From JAPPLB01 sp965218555 (GTDB taxonomy: Bacteria; Acidobacteriota; Terriglobia; Bryobacterales; UBA6623), in contig OZ244625.1 of NCBI GenBank assembly GCA_965218555.1, forward strand, positions 4,898,001-4,962,000: 64,000 nt of DNA, in the 5' to 3' direction. Position numbers and translations under genes: made by a program. Positions 8,779-18,383 of the stretch are shown piece by piece (the first letter of the stretch is position 1; each line of letters begins with the position of its first letter). The notes under the pieces were generated by a model. The model searched no databases and was not told the DNA's origin. It saw only the letters and a list, made by a program, of their open reading frames with translations.

Positions 8779-10350
8779 ATGAACCGAGTGAAAGTTCCAG
8801 AGAAGATTTCTGTTTGGTCCGCATGTATGGTTGTGACCCTTTGTACGTGGAGTTGTGTGAAGCCCGTTTCCTCTCAGGAAGAGTTCCCGATCGGACTCGC
8901 CCAGGGTGTGCTTGCAGGTGAGGTGGCGGATACGAGTGTGCTGCTGCAATCCCGTCTGACGTCAACACACCCCATGGTCGATCGGCACTGGTCGGGGATC
9001 GTCGGCATCCAGGGATTCGGCCGATTCGAGATCGCGGAAAACAGTGCGTTCCGAGACAGCCGCTTCACCGAGTGGATCGAAGCCGTTCCGGACCACGACT
9101 TCATCGTCAAGACGAAGGTCAACGGCCTCAAGCCGGGAACGCGCCACTACTATCGTCTCTACTACGGGCCTGATCGAGAGCGAACGCGGACCTCGAAACC
9201 GGGGACCTTCACGACACACTCCGGCGCCGCAGGAGAGGACGAGATTTCGTTCGCAGTCGTGACCGGAATGAACTATTCGGCCTTCCACCACTACGGTCAG
9301 CGGAACCGTTGGCCTCCCTATCAAGGTACAGACAAGCATCTCGGTTATCCTGCCTTGGCGGCGATGCTGAAGAAGAAGCCGGACTTCTTCGTCGCAACCG
9401 GCGACAACGTCTACTACGACGCCCCGGCGATCGGCCGCGCCGAGACGCCGCATCAGATCCGGCTGAAATACCAGGAACAATTTTCGCAGCCGCGATTCCT
9501 CGATCTATTTCGTGAAACGGCGACCTACTGGATCAAGGACGATCATGATCACCGCTTCAACGACTCCGACTCGGTAAATCCGTTCCTGCTCCGTGAAGTA
9601 GGCCGCGTTTCGGATGAGACATATCCCGACGAGAACGTGCGGCCCTGGATCTCCGGCTCCGGACACTTGCCGACTCATGAGACCGGCATCCACATGTTTC
9701 GCGAGCAGGTGCCGGTTGTCGATCCGAAGGACCCGGACCCGAAGACATACCGCACGTTGCGCGTGACGAAGTCGCTGCAGGTGTGGTTCGTCGAGGGCCG
9801 GGATTACCGCAGCCCCAACGATATGCCGGACGGTCCGGACAAGACGATCTGGGGCACCGAACAGAAGGCCTGGCTGAAGCGGACATTGCTCGAAAGCGAC
9901 GCCACGTTCAAAATCCTGTTCAGCGCAACACCGATGGTGGGCCCGGACAGCATCAGCAAGCGTGACAATCACGTGAATCTGCGCGGCTTTCGCCATGAAG
10001 GGGATGCATTCTTCCGCTGGCTGGTCGAGAACGACTTCCTCGACAAGCATTTCTATATCGTGTGCGGCGACCGGCATTGGCAGTATCACGCCGTACATCC
10101 GACAGGATTTGAGGAGTTTTCCTGTGGGGCTCTGGTGGATGCCAACTCAATTCCAGGTAGCCGGCCGGGAGACGCCAACTCGACCGACCCTGAAGGGAAG
10201 ATCCGGCACACCTATCACAATGTGAAACCGACCGGCGGATTCCTGCTGGTCACGGTCAAGCCCGGTTCTGGGAACGGCACGACGGCAACATTCGAGTTTT
10301 TCGATGAGAAAGGTGTCAGCCTCTACCGGCACGTCAAGCGAGCCGACTAG
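8779..10350 (+). CDS. PhoD-like alkaline phosphatase / metallophosphoesterase
   Basis: A 523-residue protein preceded by a purine-rich ribosome site (ACAGGGAG) and starting with a hydrophobic export signal (about residues 12-32, ending near SCVKPVSSQ, possibly lipidated at the Cys). The PhoD order of motifs is present: an N-terminal Fn3-like PhoD_N region (FPIGLAQGVLAGEVADTSVLLQSR, GTRHYYRLYYGPD), then metal-site motifs FVATGDNVYYDAP, IKDDHDHRFNDSD, and the C-terminal YIVCGDRHWQYHAVHPTG. Such enzymes hydrolyse phosphate mono- or diesters outside the cytoplasm, usually with Ca/Fe. It stands alone in its orientation, just downstream of the gene-less element. Confidence 0.85.
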   Translation: MNRVKVPEKISVWSACMVVTLCTWSCVKPVSSQEEFPIGLAQGVLAGEVADTSVLLQSRLTSTHPMVDRHWSGIVGIQGFGRFEIAENSAFRDSRFTEWIEAVPDHDFIVKTKVNGLKPGTRHYYRLYYGPDRERTRTSKPGTFTTHSGAAGEDEISFAVVTGMNYSAFHHYGQRNRWPPYQGTDKHLGYPALAAMLKKKPDFFVATGDNVYYDAPAIGRAETPHQIRLKYQEQFSQPRFLDLFRETATYWIKDDHDHRFNDSDSVNPFLLREVGRVSDETYPDENVRPWISGSGHLPTHETGIHMFREQVPVVDPKDPDPKTYRTLRVTKSLQVWFVEGRDYRSPNDMPDGPDKTIWGTEQKAWLKRTLLESDATFKILFSATPMVGPDSISKRDNHVNLRGFRHEGDAFFRWLVENDFLDKHFYIVCGDRHWQYHAVHPTGFEEFSCGALVDANSIPGSRPGDANSTDPEGKIRHTYHNVKPTGGFLLVTVKPGSGNGTTATFEFFDEKGVSLYRHVKRAD

Positions 10351-10369
10351 TTCGATCCGCGACCGGTGC

Positions 10370-10516
10370 TCAGAGGCGAGCCATTTGCCAGAGCGCGATT
10401 GCTGATGGCACAGGCAGGTTTTCGGAAAACAGCTTGAGCTCGAGGCCCGCCCGGCCCTTCAGCGTCGGCTGAAAGCGCGGGTCATGCTGTTCCCCATGAC
10501 TCTGAGACCTATCCAT
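10370..10516 (-). CDS. Small ORF, possible C-terminal remnant
   Basis: A 48-codon minus-strand ORF (MDRSQSHGEQHDPRFQPTLKG at its start, SAIALWQMARL at its end) lies 65 bases downstream of the ABC permease and reads in the same direction. The composition looks protein-like and codon third positions are G/C-rich, but I recognise no family. It may be the tail of a deleted gene of the sugar-transport operon. Confidence 0.25.
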   Translation of the reverse strand: MDRSQSHGEQHDPRFQPTLKGRAGLELKLFSENLPVPSAIALWQMARL

Positions 10517-10581
10517 TTTCTTGCCACTACCCAGTGATGGAACCAGGATGCCGTGCTCCGCCTTGGGCTGTGTGCACGGCG

Positions 10582-11523
10582 CTATTGGCGGAAGCGTCGT
10601 TTACGGGCCTCGTCGACAGCGACAGCCAGGATGATGATCGCTCCGATAAAGGCTTGTTGCAGATAAGGGTTGACGCCAAGCAGGTCGCTGCCATTCGAGA
10701 GCAGACCCATGATAAAGGCTCCGATGAGGGTGCCGATGACGCTGCCTTCGCCGCCGGTGAGGCTGCCGCCGCCGATGACGACGGCCGCGATGACCTGGAG
10801 TTCATAGCCCTGTCCGGCTGTGGGTTGGCCGGTCATCAGGCGTGAGGCCTCGATCATACCGGCAAGTCCGGTGAGCATGCCGGAGATAGCGTACACCGCA
10901 ACCGTATATTTGGCAACGGAAATCCCGGCATAGACAGCGGCCTCCTTGTTGCTGCCAATGGCGTAGGTGTAGCGGCCGAGCTTCGTCGAGTGCAGAATGA
11001 CGTGCGTAAGGACGGCACAGACGCCGAGCACGAATAGAACGGATGGAATGCCTGCGAGTGAGCCTTCGGCCAGAGATTCGAACTTGCGTGGGAGACCGAC
11101 GACGGGGAGTCCGCCGGAGATGATGAGTGTGACGCCGCGGACGATGCCGAGGGTGCCCAGGGTCACGATGAAGGGAGGAATCTTGAGCAAGGTGGTAAGG
11201 ACCCCGTTGAAGAACCCCCAAAAGAGTCCGCAGAGAAGCCCGACGGCGATTCCGCCGGAAACAGGAAGGCCGTTCGCCATGGCCATGGCGCCAATGGTCC
11301 CCGCAAAGGCGAGAATGGCGCCGACGGAGAGGTCGATGCCGCCGGAAACAATCACGAGCGTCATGCCGAGCGCCATGACATTAATCGTGGCGGTTTGGCG
11401 AATGACGGCGGCAAGGTTCGTGGGCGTTAGAAAGTTCGGAGAGGCGATCGAGAGGAAGATGAAAAGCGCAGCGAGGCTCAGGAACGGCAGGAGCCGTTGC
11501 CACGTGGCCGATCCGGTCTTCAT
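10582..11523 (-). CDS. Ribose-type ABC transporter permease (BPD_transp_2)
   Basis: A 313-residue polytopic membrane protein. It matches RbsC-like permeases: LASPNFLTPTNL-type start (SIASPNFLTPTNLAAVIRQT), MALGMTLVIVSGGIDLSVG, and the terminal VIAAVVIGGGSLTGGEGSVIGTLIGAFIMGLLSNG. About nine hydrophobic segments are apparent. The start overlaps the end of the ATPase gene by four bases, indicating translational coupling. It would form the channel for a monosaccharide or related small solute. No periplasmic binding protein gene is found nearby, so the specificity is unknown. Confidence 0.92.
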   Translation of the reverse strand: MKTGSATWQRLLPFLSLAALFIFLSIASPNFLTPTNLAAVIRQTATINVMALGMTLVIVSGGIDLSVGAILAFAGTIGAMAMANGLPVSGGIAVGLLCGLFWGFFNGVLTTLLKIPPFIVTLGTLGIVRGVTLIISGGLPVVGLPRKFESLAEGSLAGIPSVLFVLGVCAVLTHVILHSTKLGRYTYAIGSNKEAAVYAGISVAKYTVAVYAISGMLTGLAGMIEASRLMTGQPTAGQGYELQVIAAVVIGGGSLTGGEGSVIGTLIGAFIMGLLSNGSDLLGVNPYLQQAFIGAIIILAVAVDEARKRRFRQ

Positions 11524-12974
11524 GCGCCCACCGCCGCGTGTTGCATGATTTCCTGCTGCGTGGTCGAGCGAGGCAGTTCGGTGACGACAGCGCCGTCGCG
11601 CATGACAAGGATGCGGTCAGCGATCTGGAGCAGTTCGGGGAGCTCGGAACTAACCATGAGAAGAGCCGCACCGTCGCCGGCGAGTTGGTCCATCAATCCG
11701 AAGACTTCGGCTTTGGCGGCGACATCGATGCCGCGCGTGGGTTCGTCGAAGAGCAGGACCTTCGCGTCGCGGAAGATCCATTTTGCGATCACGACTTTCT
11801 GCTGATTGCCGCCACTGAGGCGTCCGGCGTGTTGCTCGACCGAGGCGGCGCGGATGCGCAGGCGCTCACGGAAGCGTTCGGCGACAGCCTGTTCGTCACC
11901 ACGGCTGACGAAGCCGTTACGAGTAACACCGTCAAGGTGAGCGAGGGTAATGTTGGCTCGGATGGGCATCGACAGAGTAAGGCCGGTCCGCTGGCGGTCT
12001 TCCGTGATGAGCGCGATGCCGGCTCGGACAGCATCTTGCGGTGAGTTGATCGATACGCGACTGCCGTCAACAAAGATGGAACCGTGGATAGCGGGAGTGA
12101 TGCCGAAGATCGTTTGGCAGAGTTCGGTGCGGCCGGCGCCCATGAGTCCGGCGATGCCAACAATCTCTCCAGCGTGGACTGTGATGCGGATTCCAGGAAG
12201 ATCGACGTGAAGGCGTTCGGCACCCGCCGTGAGCCTTTCGCGTTCGTAGATGGTGGAGATTTCGCGGCCAACCATGTGATGAACGATTTGTTCCGTCGAG
12301 AGAGCGGCGATGAGACCGCTGTGGACGGTTCGACCATCGCGGAGGATCGTGATGCGATCGGCGATGGCGCGCAGTTCAGCGAGACGGTGCGTGATGTAGA
12401 TGATGCCCATGCCGCGGTCTTTGAGATCCTGGGCGATATGGAAGACTTCGGCGGCTTCAGCGTCGGAAAGGGACGAGGTGGGCTCGTCGAAGATGAGCAG
12501 GCGGGACGCGCTGTGGAGGGCACGGCAGATCTCGACAAGTTGTTTTCGGGCGGGACTGAGCTCGTAGACGTTCGAGGAGGGGTCGAGCGGGAAGCCGTGT
12601 TCGTTGATGAGGAGGCGTGCTTCAGCCTCCATGCGGGGGTGGTCGAGGAGAGGACCCTTTCTGGCTTCGCAACCGAGAAAGATATTCTCGGCGACGCTGA
12701 GGTGTGGAGCCAGCAGGGATTCCTGGTGAACCATCGAGATACCGGCTTGATGGGCTTCGGCGGGCTGGGTAAAGTCGACGGGCCGGCCCTGCCAGTGCAT
12801 CACCCCGCCATCGCGCCGGAGCATGCCGGCCACTATTTTCATCAGGGTGGATTTGCCCGCTCCGTTTTCGCCGACAAGGGCGTGGATTTCGCCGGCCGCA
12901 ACCTGGAGGTCGCCGTTCTCGAGGGCGGTGATCCCGCCGAAATGTTTCTCGATGCCTTGGAGGTCGAGCAGCAC
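11520..12974 (-). CDS. Ribose-type ABC transporter ATP-binding protein (two ATPase domains)
   Basis: A 484-residue RbsA/MglA-type protein with two fused ABC domains. The first has an intact Walker A (GENGAGKSTLMK) and Walker B (LLIFDEPTSSLSD) with a degenerate signature (LSPARKQLVEI). The second has a degenerate Walker A (GLMGAGRTELCQTI), a canonical signature (LSGGNQQKVVIAKWI) and Walker B (VLLFDEPTRGIDV). This asymmetry is normal for carbohydrate-uptake CUT2 ATPases. It is first in a two-gene operon with the permease and is divergent from the sulfatase at 13041; the shared promoter region is only 66 bases long. Confidence 0.93.
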   Translation of the reverse strand: MLLDLQGIEKHFGGITALENGDLQVAAGEIHALVGENGAGKSTLMKIVAGMLRRDGGVMHWQGRPVDFTQPAEAHQAGISMVHQESLLAPHLSVAENIFLGCEARKGPLLDHPRMEAEARLLINEHGFPLDPSSNVYELSPARKQLVEICRALHSASRLLIFDEPTSSLSDAEAAEVFHIAQDLKDRGMGIIYITHRLAELRAIADRITILRDGRTVHSGLIAALSTEQIVHHMVGREISTIYERERLTAGAERLHVDLPGIRITVHAGEIVGIAGLMGAGRTELCQTIFGITPAIHGSIFVDGSRVSINSPQDAVRAGIALITEDRQRTGLTLSMPIRANITLAHLDGVTRNGFVSRGDEQAVAERFRERLRIRAASVEQHAGRLSGGNQQKVVIAKWIFRDAKVLLFDEPTRGIDVAAKAEVFGLMDQLAGDGAALLMVSSELPELLQIADRILVMRDGAVVTELPRSTTQQEIMQHAAVGA

Positions 12975-13028
12975 GGCCGATCAACAAGCGAACGATGCAA
13001 GGTAGCACAGGCGGTGGCGCCGTGTACC

Positions 13029-13034
13029 TATAAT
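13029..13034 (+). promoter_or_regulatory. TATAAT box just before the sulfatase start
   Basis: A perfect TATAAT lies 6 bases before the ATG at 13041. If it is a -10 element the mRNA would start at or within a few bases of the start codon, giving a leaderless transcript. No clear -35 box or Shine-Dalgarno sequence is visible. The assignment rests on this motif alone. Confidence 0.35.
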
Positions 13035-13040
13035 TGGCCC

Positions 13041-14594
13041 ATGACCCGCCGAGACGCGCTGAAGACGCTGACAGCAGCCGGCGCAGCCGGTTTCCCCAAC
13101 ATCGGAAAGGCCCGTAACGATCGCCCCAACATCCTGTTCATCATGACCGACGATCAACGCTGGGACGCGATGAGTTGCGCCGGGAACAAAATCCTCAAGA
13201 CGCCGAATATCGACCGCTTGGCGGAGGGGGGCATGCGCTTCACGGAGGGGTTTGTGACGAACTCGCTCTGCGCGCCAAGCCGGGGCACGATTCTGACCGG
13301 GCTGTATTCCCACGCGCACGGCGTGACGACAAACGCCGGCGGCCCGCCGGCGGATTCGCACATGATCTACAACTACCGGCGCAGCGGGCGAACCATCACC
13401 GACAGGTTGAACCTCAACTCGTCGAGCGTGCTGCGCTCGAATGTAGCGACGTTCCCGATGCTCTTGCAGCGTACCGGTTACCACACCGCGATGGTCGGAA
13501 AGTGGCACCTGAAGTCGAATCCCAAGGGGTACGACCACTGGGCGATTCTACCGGGGCAGGGGCGGTATCACGATCCGCAAATGATTGTGAACAACGGTCC
13601 GGCGCAGTTTCGCGGTTACGTCGATGACGTGATCGGAGACCAATGTCTGGAAGTGTTGAAAACGCGTCCGCGGGACCGCCCCTTTTGCTTGCAGATGCAG
13701 TTCAAGGCGCCGCATCGGGCCTGGGTTCCGGCCAAGCGGCACGAGACGGTGTACGACGACATCGAGATTCCTGAGCCGCCGACGTTCAACGCGCCTCTCG
13801 ATGACCGGCCTTTCGCTGTCCTGAACACAGACATGCAGATCGGCGACATGCCGGACTTCATTGAGCGGGGCGCTCCGCGGGGGCTTTCGCCGGAAGAGAA
13901 GAAGAGGCGGAACTTCCAGATTTTCCTGAAGAACTATTACCGGACGATCTTGGGTGTGGACGATAACGTGGGGCGGGTCCTGGACTATCTCGACGAGTCG
14001 GGCCTAGCGGAAAACACACTGCTGATCTATACGGGGGACAACGGGTTCTTCCTCGGCGAGTTGGGGATGTTCGACAAGCGGCTGATGTATGAGCCATCGA
14101 TTCGCGTGCCGATGCTGGTGCGGTATCCGGCGCGTATCCGGCCGGGACAGGTGGATAACGAACACATGGTTCTGAACAATGATGTGTGCCACACGATTCT
14201 CGACTACACGGGTGTGCGGAGGCCTCTGGCGATGGAGGGCCATGGGGAGAGTTGGCGTCCGATCTTCGAAGGCGCTGCGCCGCATTGGCGGAAGTCGTGG
14301 ATGTATGAGTACTTCGAGTATCCGGGGTATCACTGCGTGGGCCAGCTTCGCGGCGTGCGGACGAATCGCTGGAAGTTCACGCACTACCTTCAGGAGCCGG
14401 AGGGATTTGAGCTGTTTGATCTGGAGAGCGATCCGCTCGAGATGAATAACTTATACGACGATCCGGGGCAGCAGGCACGAGTGACGGAGTTGCGGAACGA
14501 GCTGGAGCGGATGCGGGATGAGTTGGGAGATGACCGGTCAGCGGACGGGCAGCCGCTGCCGGATTGCGGACGGACTCGCATGAAGGACATGTGA
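13041..14594 (+). CDS. Formylglycine-dependent sulfatase, Tat-exported
   Basis: The open frame extends to 12084 through the antisense of the ABC gene. The start at 13041 gives the Tat signal MTRRDALKTLTAAGAAGFP and 517 residues. Type I sulfatase motifs are present: metal site ILFIMTDDQRWD, the formylglycine motif C77-A-P-S-R81 in NSLCAPSRGTILTG, AMVGKWHLKS, and YTGDNGFFLGE. Cys77 would need oxidation by a formylglycine-generating enzyme or anSME, neither of which is in the window. It probably removes sulfate esters from polysaccharide in the periplasm or outside. The tail WKFTHYLQEPEGFELFDLESDPLEMNNLYDDP is typical of the family. Confidence 0.93.
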   Translation: MTRRDALKTLTAAGAAGFPNIGKARNDRPNILFIMTDDQRWDAMSCAGNKILKTPNIDRLAEGGMRFTEGFVTNSLCAPSRGTILTGLYSHAHGVTTNAGGPPADSHMIYNYRRSGRTITDRLNLNSSSVLRSNVATFPMLLQRTGYHTAMVGKWHLKSNPKGYDHWAILPGQGRYHDPQMIVNNGPAQFRGYVDDVIGDQCLEVLKTRPRDRPFCLQMQFKAPHRAWVPAKRHETVYDDIEIPEPPTFNAPLDDRPFAVLNTDMQIGDMPDFIERGAPRGLSPEEKKRRNFQIFLKNYYRTILGVDDNVGRVLDYLDESGLAENTLLIYTGDNGFFLGELGMFDKRLMYEPSIRVPMLVRYPARIRPGQVDNEHMVLNNDVCHTILDYTGVRRPLAMEGHGESWRPIFEGAAPHWRKSWMYEYFEYPGYHCVGQLRGVRTNRWKFTHYLQEPEGFELFDLESDPLEMNNLYDDPGQQARVTELRNELERMRDELGDDRSADGQPLPDCGRTRMKDM

Positions 14595-14797
14595 GGCGGC
14601 GCCCGCGGACCCTTCGAATGATGACACAGGCCTGAGCGGACTTCCTCAAGGCTGAAGCGCCGCAAGCTCGGTACGTACATCGATACGCTTCTTACGCTGA
14701 TGCTCCGATCTTGAGTAAAGTCGACGTCGAGATGAACGATCCCGAAGCCGGCGAGCCTGTCCGGACATGGATTGGGATGGTCGTTGACCGGACACGG

Positions 14798-15703
14798 TCA
14801 AGGATAGAGCAGCCGTCCCTTGCGATCGGTTTCCGTTCGAAAGAGATGTCCTTCGGTGCTGGTCACGTAGAGCGTCGATAGATCCCGGCCGGCGAAAGTG
14901 CAGTTCGTGGGGCGCTTCGCCGCGACGGGGTGACTCTCAATGACCTGGCCGTCGGGAGCAAAGACGTAAATGGATGGCCCCGGACCACCGAGGTCCCAGC
15001 CGGCGGTGGCTACGATGTTGGCCTCGGTGTCGAGCACCATGCCGTCGATGCCACGGTTCTCTCCGAAGTCGTGAAGAACCTCCGCTACACCGAGGCTGCC
15101 ATCAGGCCGCACGGGATAGGCGCGAAGTTGGCGCTTCTCGTCCTCGCGGCGCCCACTTTGCGCGACATAGAGGACTGTGTAGTCCAAAGAGAAGAGCAGT
15201 CCGTTGGGGCGAGTTGTATCGAAGGTGACGCGCGTCGTCGTCCATCTGCCGTCGGGTTGCGGATCGACGCGGTAGACGGAGTCGTGGTCGAGTTCCTTGT
15301 TGCCGCGGTCCTCGCTCCAAGGGCCCGCAGCACCTTCGTAATAGGGGTCGGTGAACCACAGACGGCCCTGCAGGTCAAAAGCGAGATCGTTGGGGATGTT
15401 GAACCGTTTCCCTTCAAACCCGTCGGTTAAGACGGTAACCCCGTCTTCCTCATAGCGGACGACACGGCGGGCGTCTTGTGCAAGGCCGCCCTCGCAGCCG
15501 TACAGGAGTCCCTGGGCGTCGAACATGAGTCCGTTGGCGCAATTGGTTCCTTCTCGGTAGACGGAAACTTCGCCGCTGGCGGGGTCGAAGCGCAGGATAA
15601 TGCTGGCCGGGATGTGGGTGAAGAGGAGGGCGTCGCCGTCCCACGCGGGTCCTTCGGTGACACCCCCGTAGGGTCCGGCGAGTAGTTCGAATTGCCAACT
15701 CAT
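14798..15703 (-). CDS. SMP-30/gluconolactonase-like protein
   Basis: A 301-residue cytoplasmic beta-propeller of the SMP-30/LRE family (PF08450) with no signal peptide. Expected divalent-metal ligands are visible: Glu in VTEGPAWDGDALLFT, Asn in FNIPNDLAFD and in TRPNGLLFS, and Asp in NRGIDGMVLD. WFTDPYYEG is also family-typical. Such enzymes hydrolyse sugar lactones, which would suit the sugar-uptake and sulfatase neighbours, but the substrate is not determined by sequence. It is transcribed convergently with the upstream sulfatase. Confidence 0.85.
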   Translation of the reverse strand: MSWQFELLAGPYGGVTEGPAWDGDALLFTHIPASIILRFDPASGEVSVYREGTNCANGLMFDAQGLLYGCEGGLAQDARRVVRYEEDGVTVLTDGFEGKRFNIPNDLAFDLQGRLWFTDPYYEGAAGPWSEDRGNKELDHDSVYRVDPQPDGRWTTTRVTFDTTRPNGLLFSLDYTVLYVAQSGRREDEKRQLRAYPVRPDGSLGVAEVLHDFGENRGIDGMVLDTEANIVATAGWDLGGPGPSIYVFAPDGQVIESHPVAAKRPTNCTFAGRDLSTLYVTSTEGHLFRTETDRKGRLLYP

Positions 15704-16160
15704 GGTGGTCTCCTATTGGTCAAAGAATGATGATGGCACACCGGGGCGGCAAGCCGGGTGCTTCCGGAAAGGGTCTGACCAATGCTCTGGTTTCGGTCAA
15801 TTTACCGATCTGTGGCCGTCAAAGACTCCACGGGCTCATCAAGACCTCAACAGGGGGGCTCTTTTGCTCAGGCGTTCCGGGACAGGCCGCTCGAGAACTC
15901 CAACGAAGGAGCAAGAGCTCCGCAGAACGGACATCTCCGCCACTACGATGGAATCCGGCACATGCTGGGTGCTTCCGGCGACAGTCAGTCTTTTTTGGCT
16001 CCGGAACGGATGAGAAGGTCGTCGATGCCATAGCCGCTCCGAAGGCGACAATTATCGGAGCGGGTCAGCACCCGATGCCTTGCCACTTGACTCGGTTCGT
16101 TTCACGGGCTCATGATTGGACTGAAAGACGCTCGGCCGTCGGCCCCGTCATGCCCCGCTG
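15704..16160. other. Intergenic stretch, no gene seen
   Basis: About 450 bases between two divergent genes. The phrase GGGTGCTTCCGG occurs twice (near 15758 and 15968). The short ORFs have no family resemblance, and I see no promoter that I can defend. Confidence 0.5.
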
Positions 16161-18383
16161 ATGTCTATTATCAGTCGCCGAAGCTTTCTGCTCCAATCTA
16201 CCGCAGCCACTTGGGCCGCTCGCGCGGCAACGGCGGCCGACCTGTCCGGCGACGTCTCCTACTCGGAAGAGCATCCCGACATGTTGCTCTCCTACCTGGG
16301 CCGACGCCTTGAGCAACTCGATGCCCATTGGGACCGGGAGCGGGCGGAGATTCAAACGCCAGAAGCGCTCGAAGCGCGCAACGCATTCGTCCGCGAGAAG
16401 TTCGAGGAGATGATCGGCGGCTATCCTGAGCGCGCGCCGCTCGATCCCGTGATGGTCGATCGCTTCGAGCGAGACGGTTATCGCGTCGAGAACGTGATGT
16501 TCCAGAGCCGCCCGGACTTCTGGGTGACGGGGAATCTTTATGTCCCGAGCCGCGGCGAAGGGCCGTTTCCAGGAATCATTTCGCCCTGCGGCCACTATGC
16601 TCTGGCGCGCATGCAGCCGGACTACCAGTACGCGTATCTGAGTCTGGTGAAGGCCGGCTTCGTCGTCCTGGCGTTTGATCCGATCGGACAGGGCGAGCGG
16701 CGGCACTATTGGAATCCGCAAACGGGCGAAACCGAGGTGGGCAACGCGATCTACGAGCACTCGATGCCGGGACAGTTGTTGCTGCTGCTCGGCGAAAACC
16801 TGACACAGTACCGAATCTGGGACTGCATGCGCGCGATCGATTACCTGCTCGAGCGACCGGAGGTCGACCCTGAACGAATCGGCTGCGCCGGTCACTCGGG
16901 CGGCGGCACGCTGACGCTGTTCGTGAGCGCGCTGGATCAGAGGGTCCGCTGCGCGGTGGTGAATCAAGGCGGGACGGGTCATCGCTGGCCTTTGCAACTC
17001 AAGCCGGAGAGCGCCGTGGGGCCGGCGGATGTCGAGCAGAACCTCTTCCCGGCGGCGATTCATGGCGCGGACCTTCCGGACCTGCATGCGGCGATCGCGC
17101 CACGTCCGCTGCTTGCGCTGATTGAACACTTCACTCCACGCTTTAACAAAGCAGCAGAACAGATTAAAAAAGATTATGTTACAGCCGGTGTCCCTGACAA
17201 GTTTGCGACCGAGGAAGCCGGCGATCCCCATGCCTGGACCATGAAACTGCGTCAGGCGACGACGAACTGGTTCAGCCGCTGGTTCTACAACAAGCCGGGG
17301 CCGAAGCAAGAACCGAACTTCGAGCACGAGGCGCCAGAGAAACTTTACTGCACGCCGAGCGGCTCGATCCGAACGGCGCGCCGGGGTCATACGATCTTCT
17401 CGCTCATCCTGGAGAAGCAGGCGAACCTCCCTCCCGATCGCGAATTGCCGACGGTTTTGTCCGACCTGGAATCGCAGCAAAAAAAGGTAACAGACAAGAT
17501 TCGTGATTTGACGCGCTTCAAGGTGAACTCGTCGTTTCCGTTGAGCGTGCGTCACCTCATGACCACGCCGCGTAAGGGCTACCGAATCGAGAAGCAGGAG
17601 TTTCTGTCCGAGCCCGGCATCCATGTTTCGGCCTGGGTCTTCTTGCCCGACGGCGCACGAGCGCCCTACAGGGCGACCATCTTCGCGAACGGCAATGGCA
17701 AGCGCCGGGACGGTATGGAGTTCGGACTGCTCGAAAAGCTGGCGCAAGACGGCCACATGGTCGTCGGGGTGGATGTGAGGGGGGTCGGCGAGACGCAACC
17801 GAATCACGCACGGCGGACCCGCCGCACAAACGAGTTCAGCCACCTGTTCGACGTTGAGACGGCGATGGCGTACATGGCGTGGTTCATGGACGAGTCCCTG
17901 CTCGGCATGCGGGTGGGGGACATCGTACGGAGCATCGACTATGTGCTGGCGCGCGATGACGTCGAGAAGTCGGGTGTGCGGCTGATTGCTCGCGGACGCG
18001 GTGCGCTCTGGTCGCTGTATGCCGCCGCGTTGGACGTGCGGGTGCGCGGTCTGCTGGCCGATCACGTGCTGCTCAGCTATAAAAGCCTGACGCAGACCGA
18101 CCGCTATCTGCACGGCGCGAATATTTTCGTGCCGGGCATACTGACACGGATGGACTTGCCCCATGTGGCGGGCGCTGTTGCCGACCGCGATCTGGTTATC
18201 CTCGACCCCGTAGATCCGATGGGCCGTACGGCCGACATGCACCTCTCGCAGCGGACCTATGCCTGGACCAGAGCTCTCTACTCGGCTGTCGGCGCAAAGG
18301 ATCGGTTCGAAGTGATGGCGCGGCGTCCGGGCTCGGACCCTGCGGATGCGTATCGCAGCTTCTTGCATCGTGGGAGAGCCTAG
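16161..18383 (+). CDS. Double alpha/beta-hydrolase (acetyl-xylan-esterase-like), Tat-exported
   Basis: A 740-residue protein with a Tat signal (MSIISRRSFLLQSTAATWAA). The first hydrolase domain (about residues 100-370) has a nucleophile elbow GCAGHSGGGTLTLF (Ser246) and resembles acetyl xylan esterase/dienelactone hydrolase proteins. The second (about 450-730) has the fold's strand pattern (VVGVDVRGVGETQ) but its elbow region reads LIARGRGALWSLY with no Ser, so it is probably non-catalytic. The substrate is likely an esterified plant or algal polymer. The stop codon at 18381-18383 directly abuts the TTG start of the next gene, so the two are probably co-translated. Confidence 0.85.
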   Translation: MSIISRRSFLLQSTAATWAARAATAADLSGDVSYSEEHPDMLLSYLGRRLEQLDAHWDRERAEIQTPEALEARNAFVREKFEEMIGGYPERAPLDPVMVDRFERDGYRVENVMFQSRPDFWVTGNLYVPSRGEGPFPGIISPCGHYALARMQPDYQYAYLSLVKAGFVVLAFDPIGQGERRHYWNPQTGETEVGNAIYEHSMPGQLLLLLGENLTQYRIWDCMRAIDYLLERPEVDPERIGCAGHSGGGTLTLFVSALDQRVRCAVVNQGGTGHRWPLQLKPESAVGPADVEQNLFPAAIHGADLPDLHAAIAPRPLLALIEHFTPRFNKAAEQIKKDYVTAGVPDKFATEEAGDPHAWTMKLRQATTNWFSRWFYNKPGPKQEPNFEHEAPEKLYCTPSGSIRTARRGHTIFSLILEKQANLPPDRELPTVLSDLESQQKKVTDKIRDLTRFKVNSSFPLSVRHLMTTPRKGYRIEKQEFLSEPGIHVSAWVFLPDGARAPYRATIFANGNGKRRDGMEFGLLEKLAQDGHMVVGVDVRGVGETQPNHARRTRRTNEFSHLFDVETAMAYMAWFMDESLLGMRVGDIVRSIDYVLARDDVEKSGVRLIARGRGALWSLYAAALDVRVRGLLADHVLLSYKSLTQTDRYLHGANIFVPGILTRMDLPHVAGAVADRDLVILDPVDPMGRTADMHLSQRTYAWTRALYSAVGAKDRFEVMARRPGSDPADAYRSFLHRGRA

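Noticed and set aside
12084..13040. Upstream extension of the sulfatase frame (319 codons)
   Set aside because: It is antisense to the ABC ATPase gene, and a proper Tat signal begins at 13041.
15702..16013. 103-codon plus-strand ORF
   Set aside because: No family resemblance, no ribosome site, and it starts at the end of a divergent gene.
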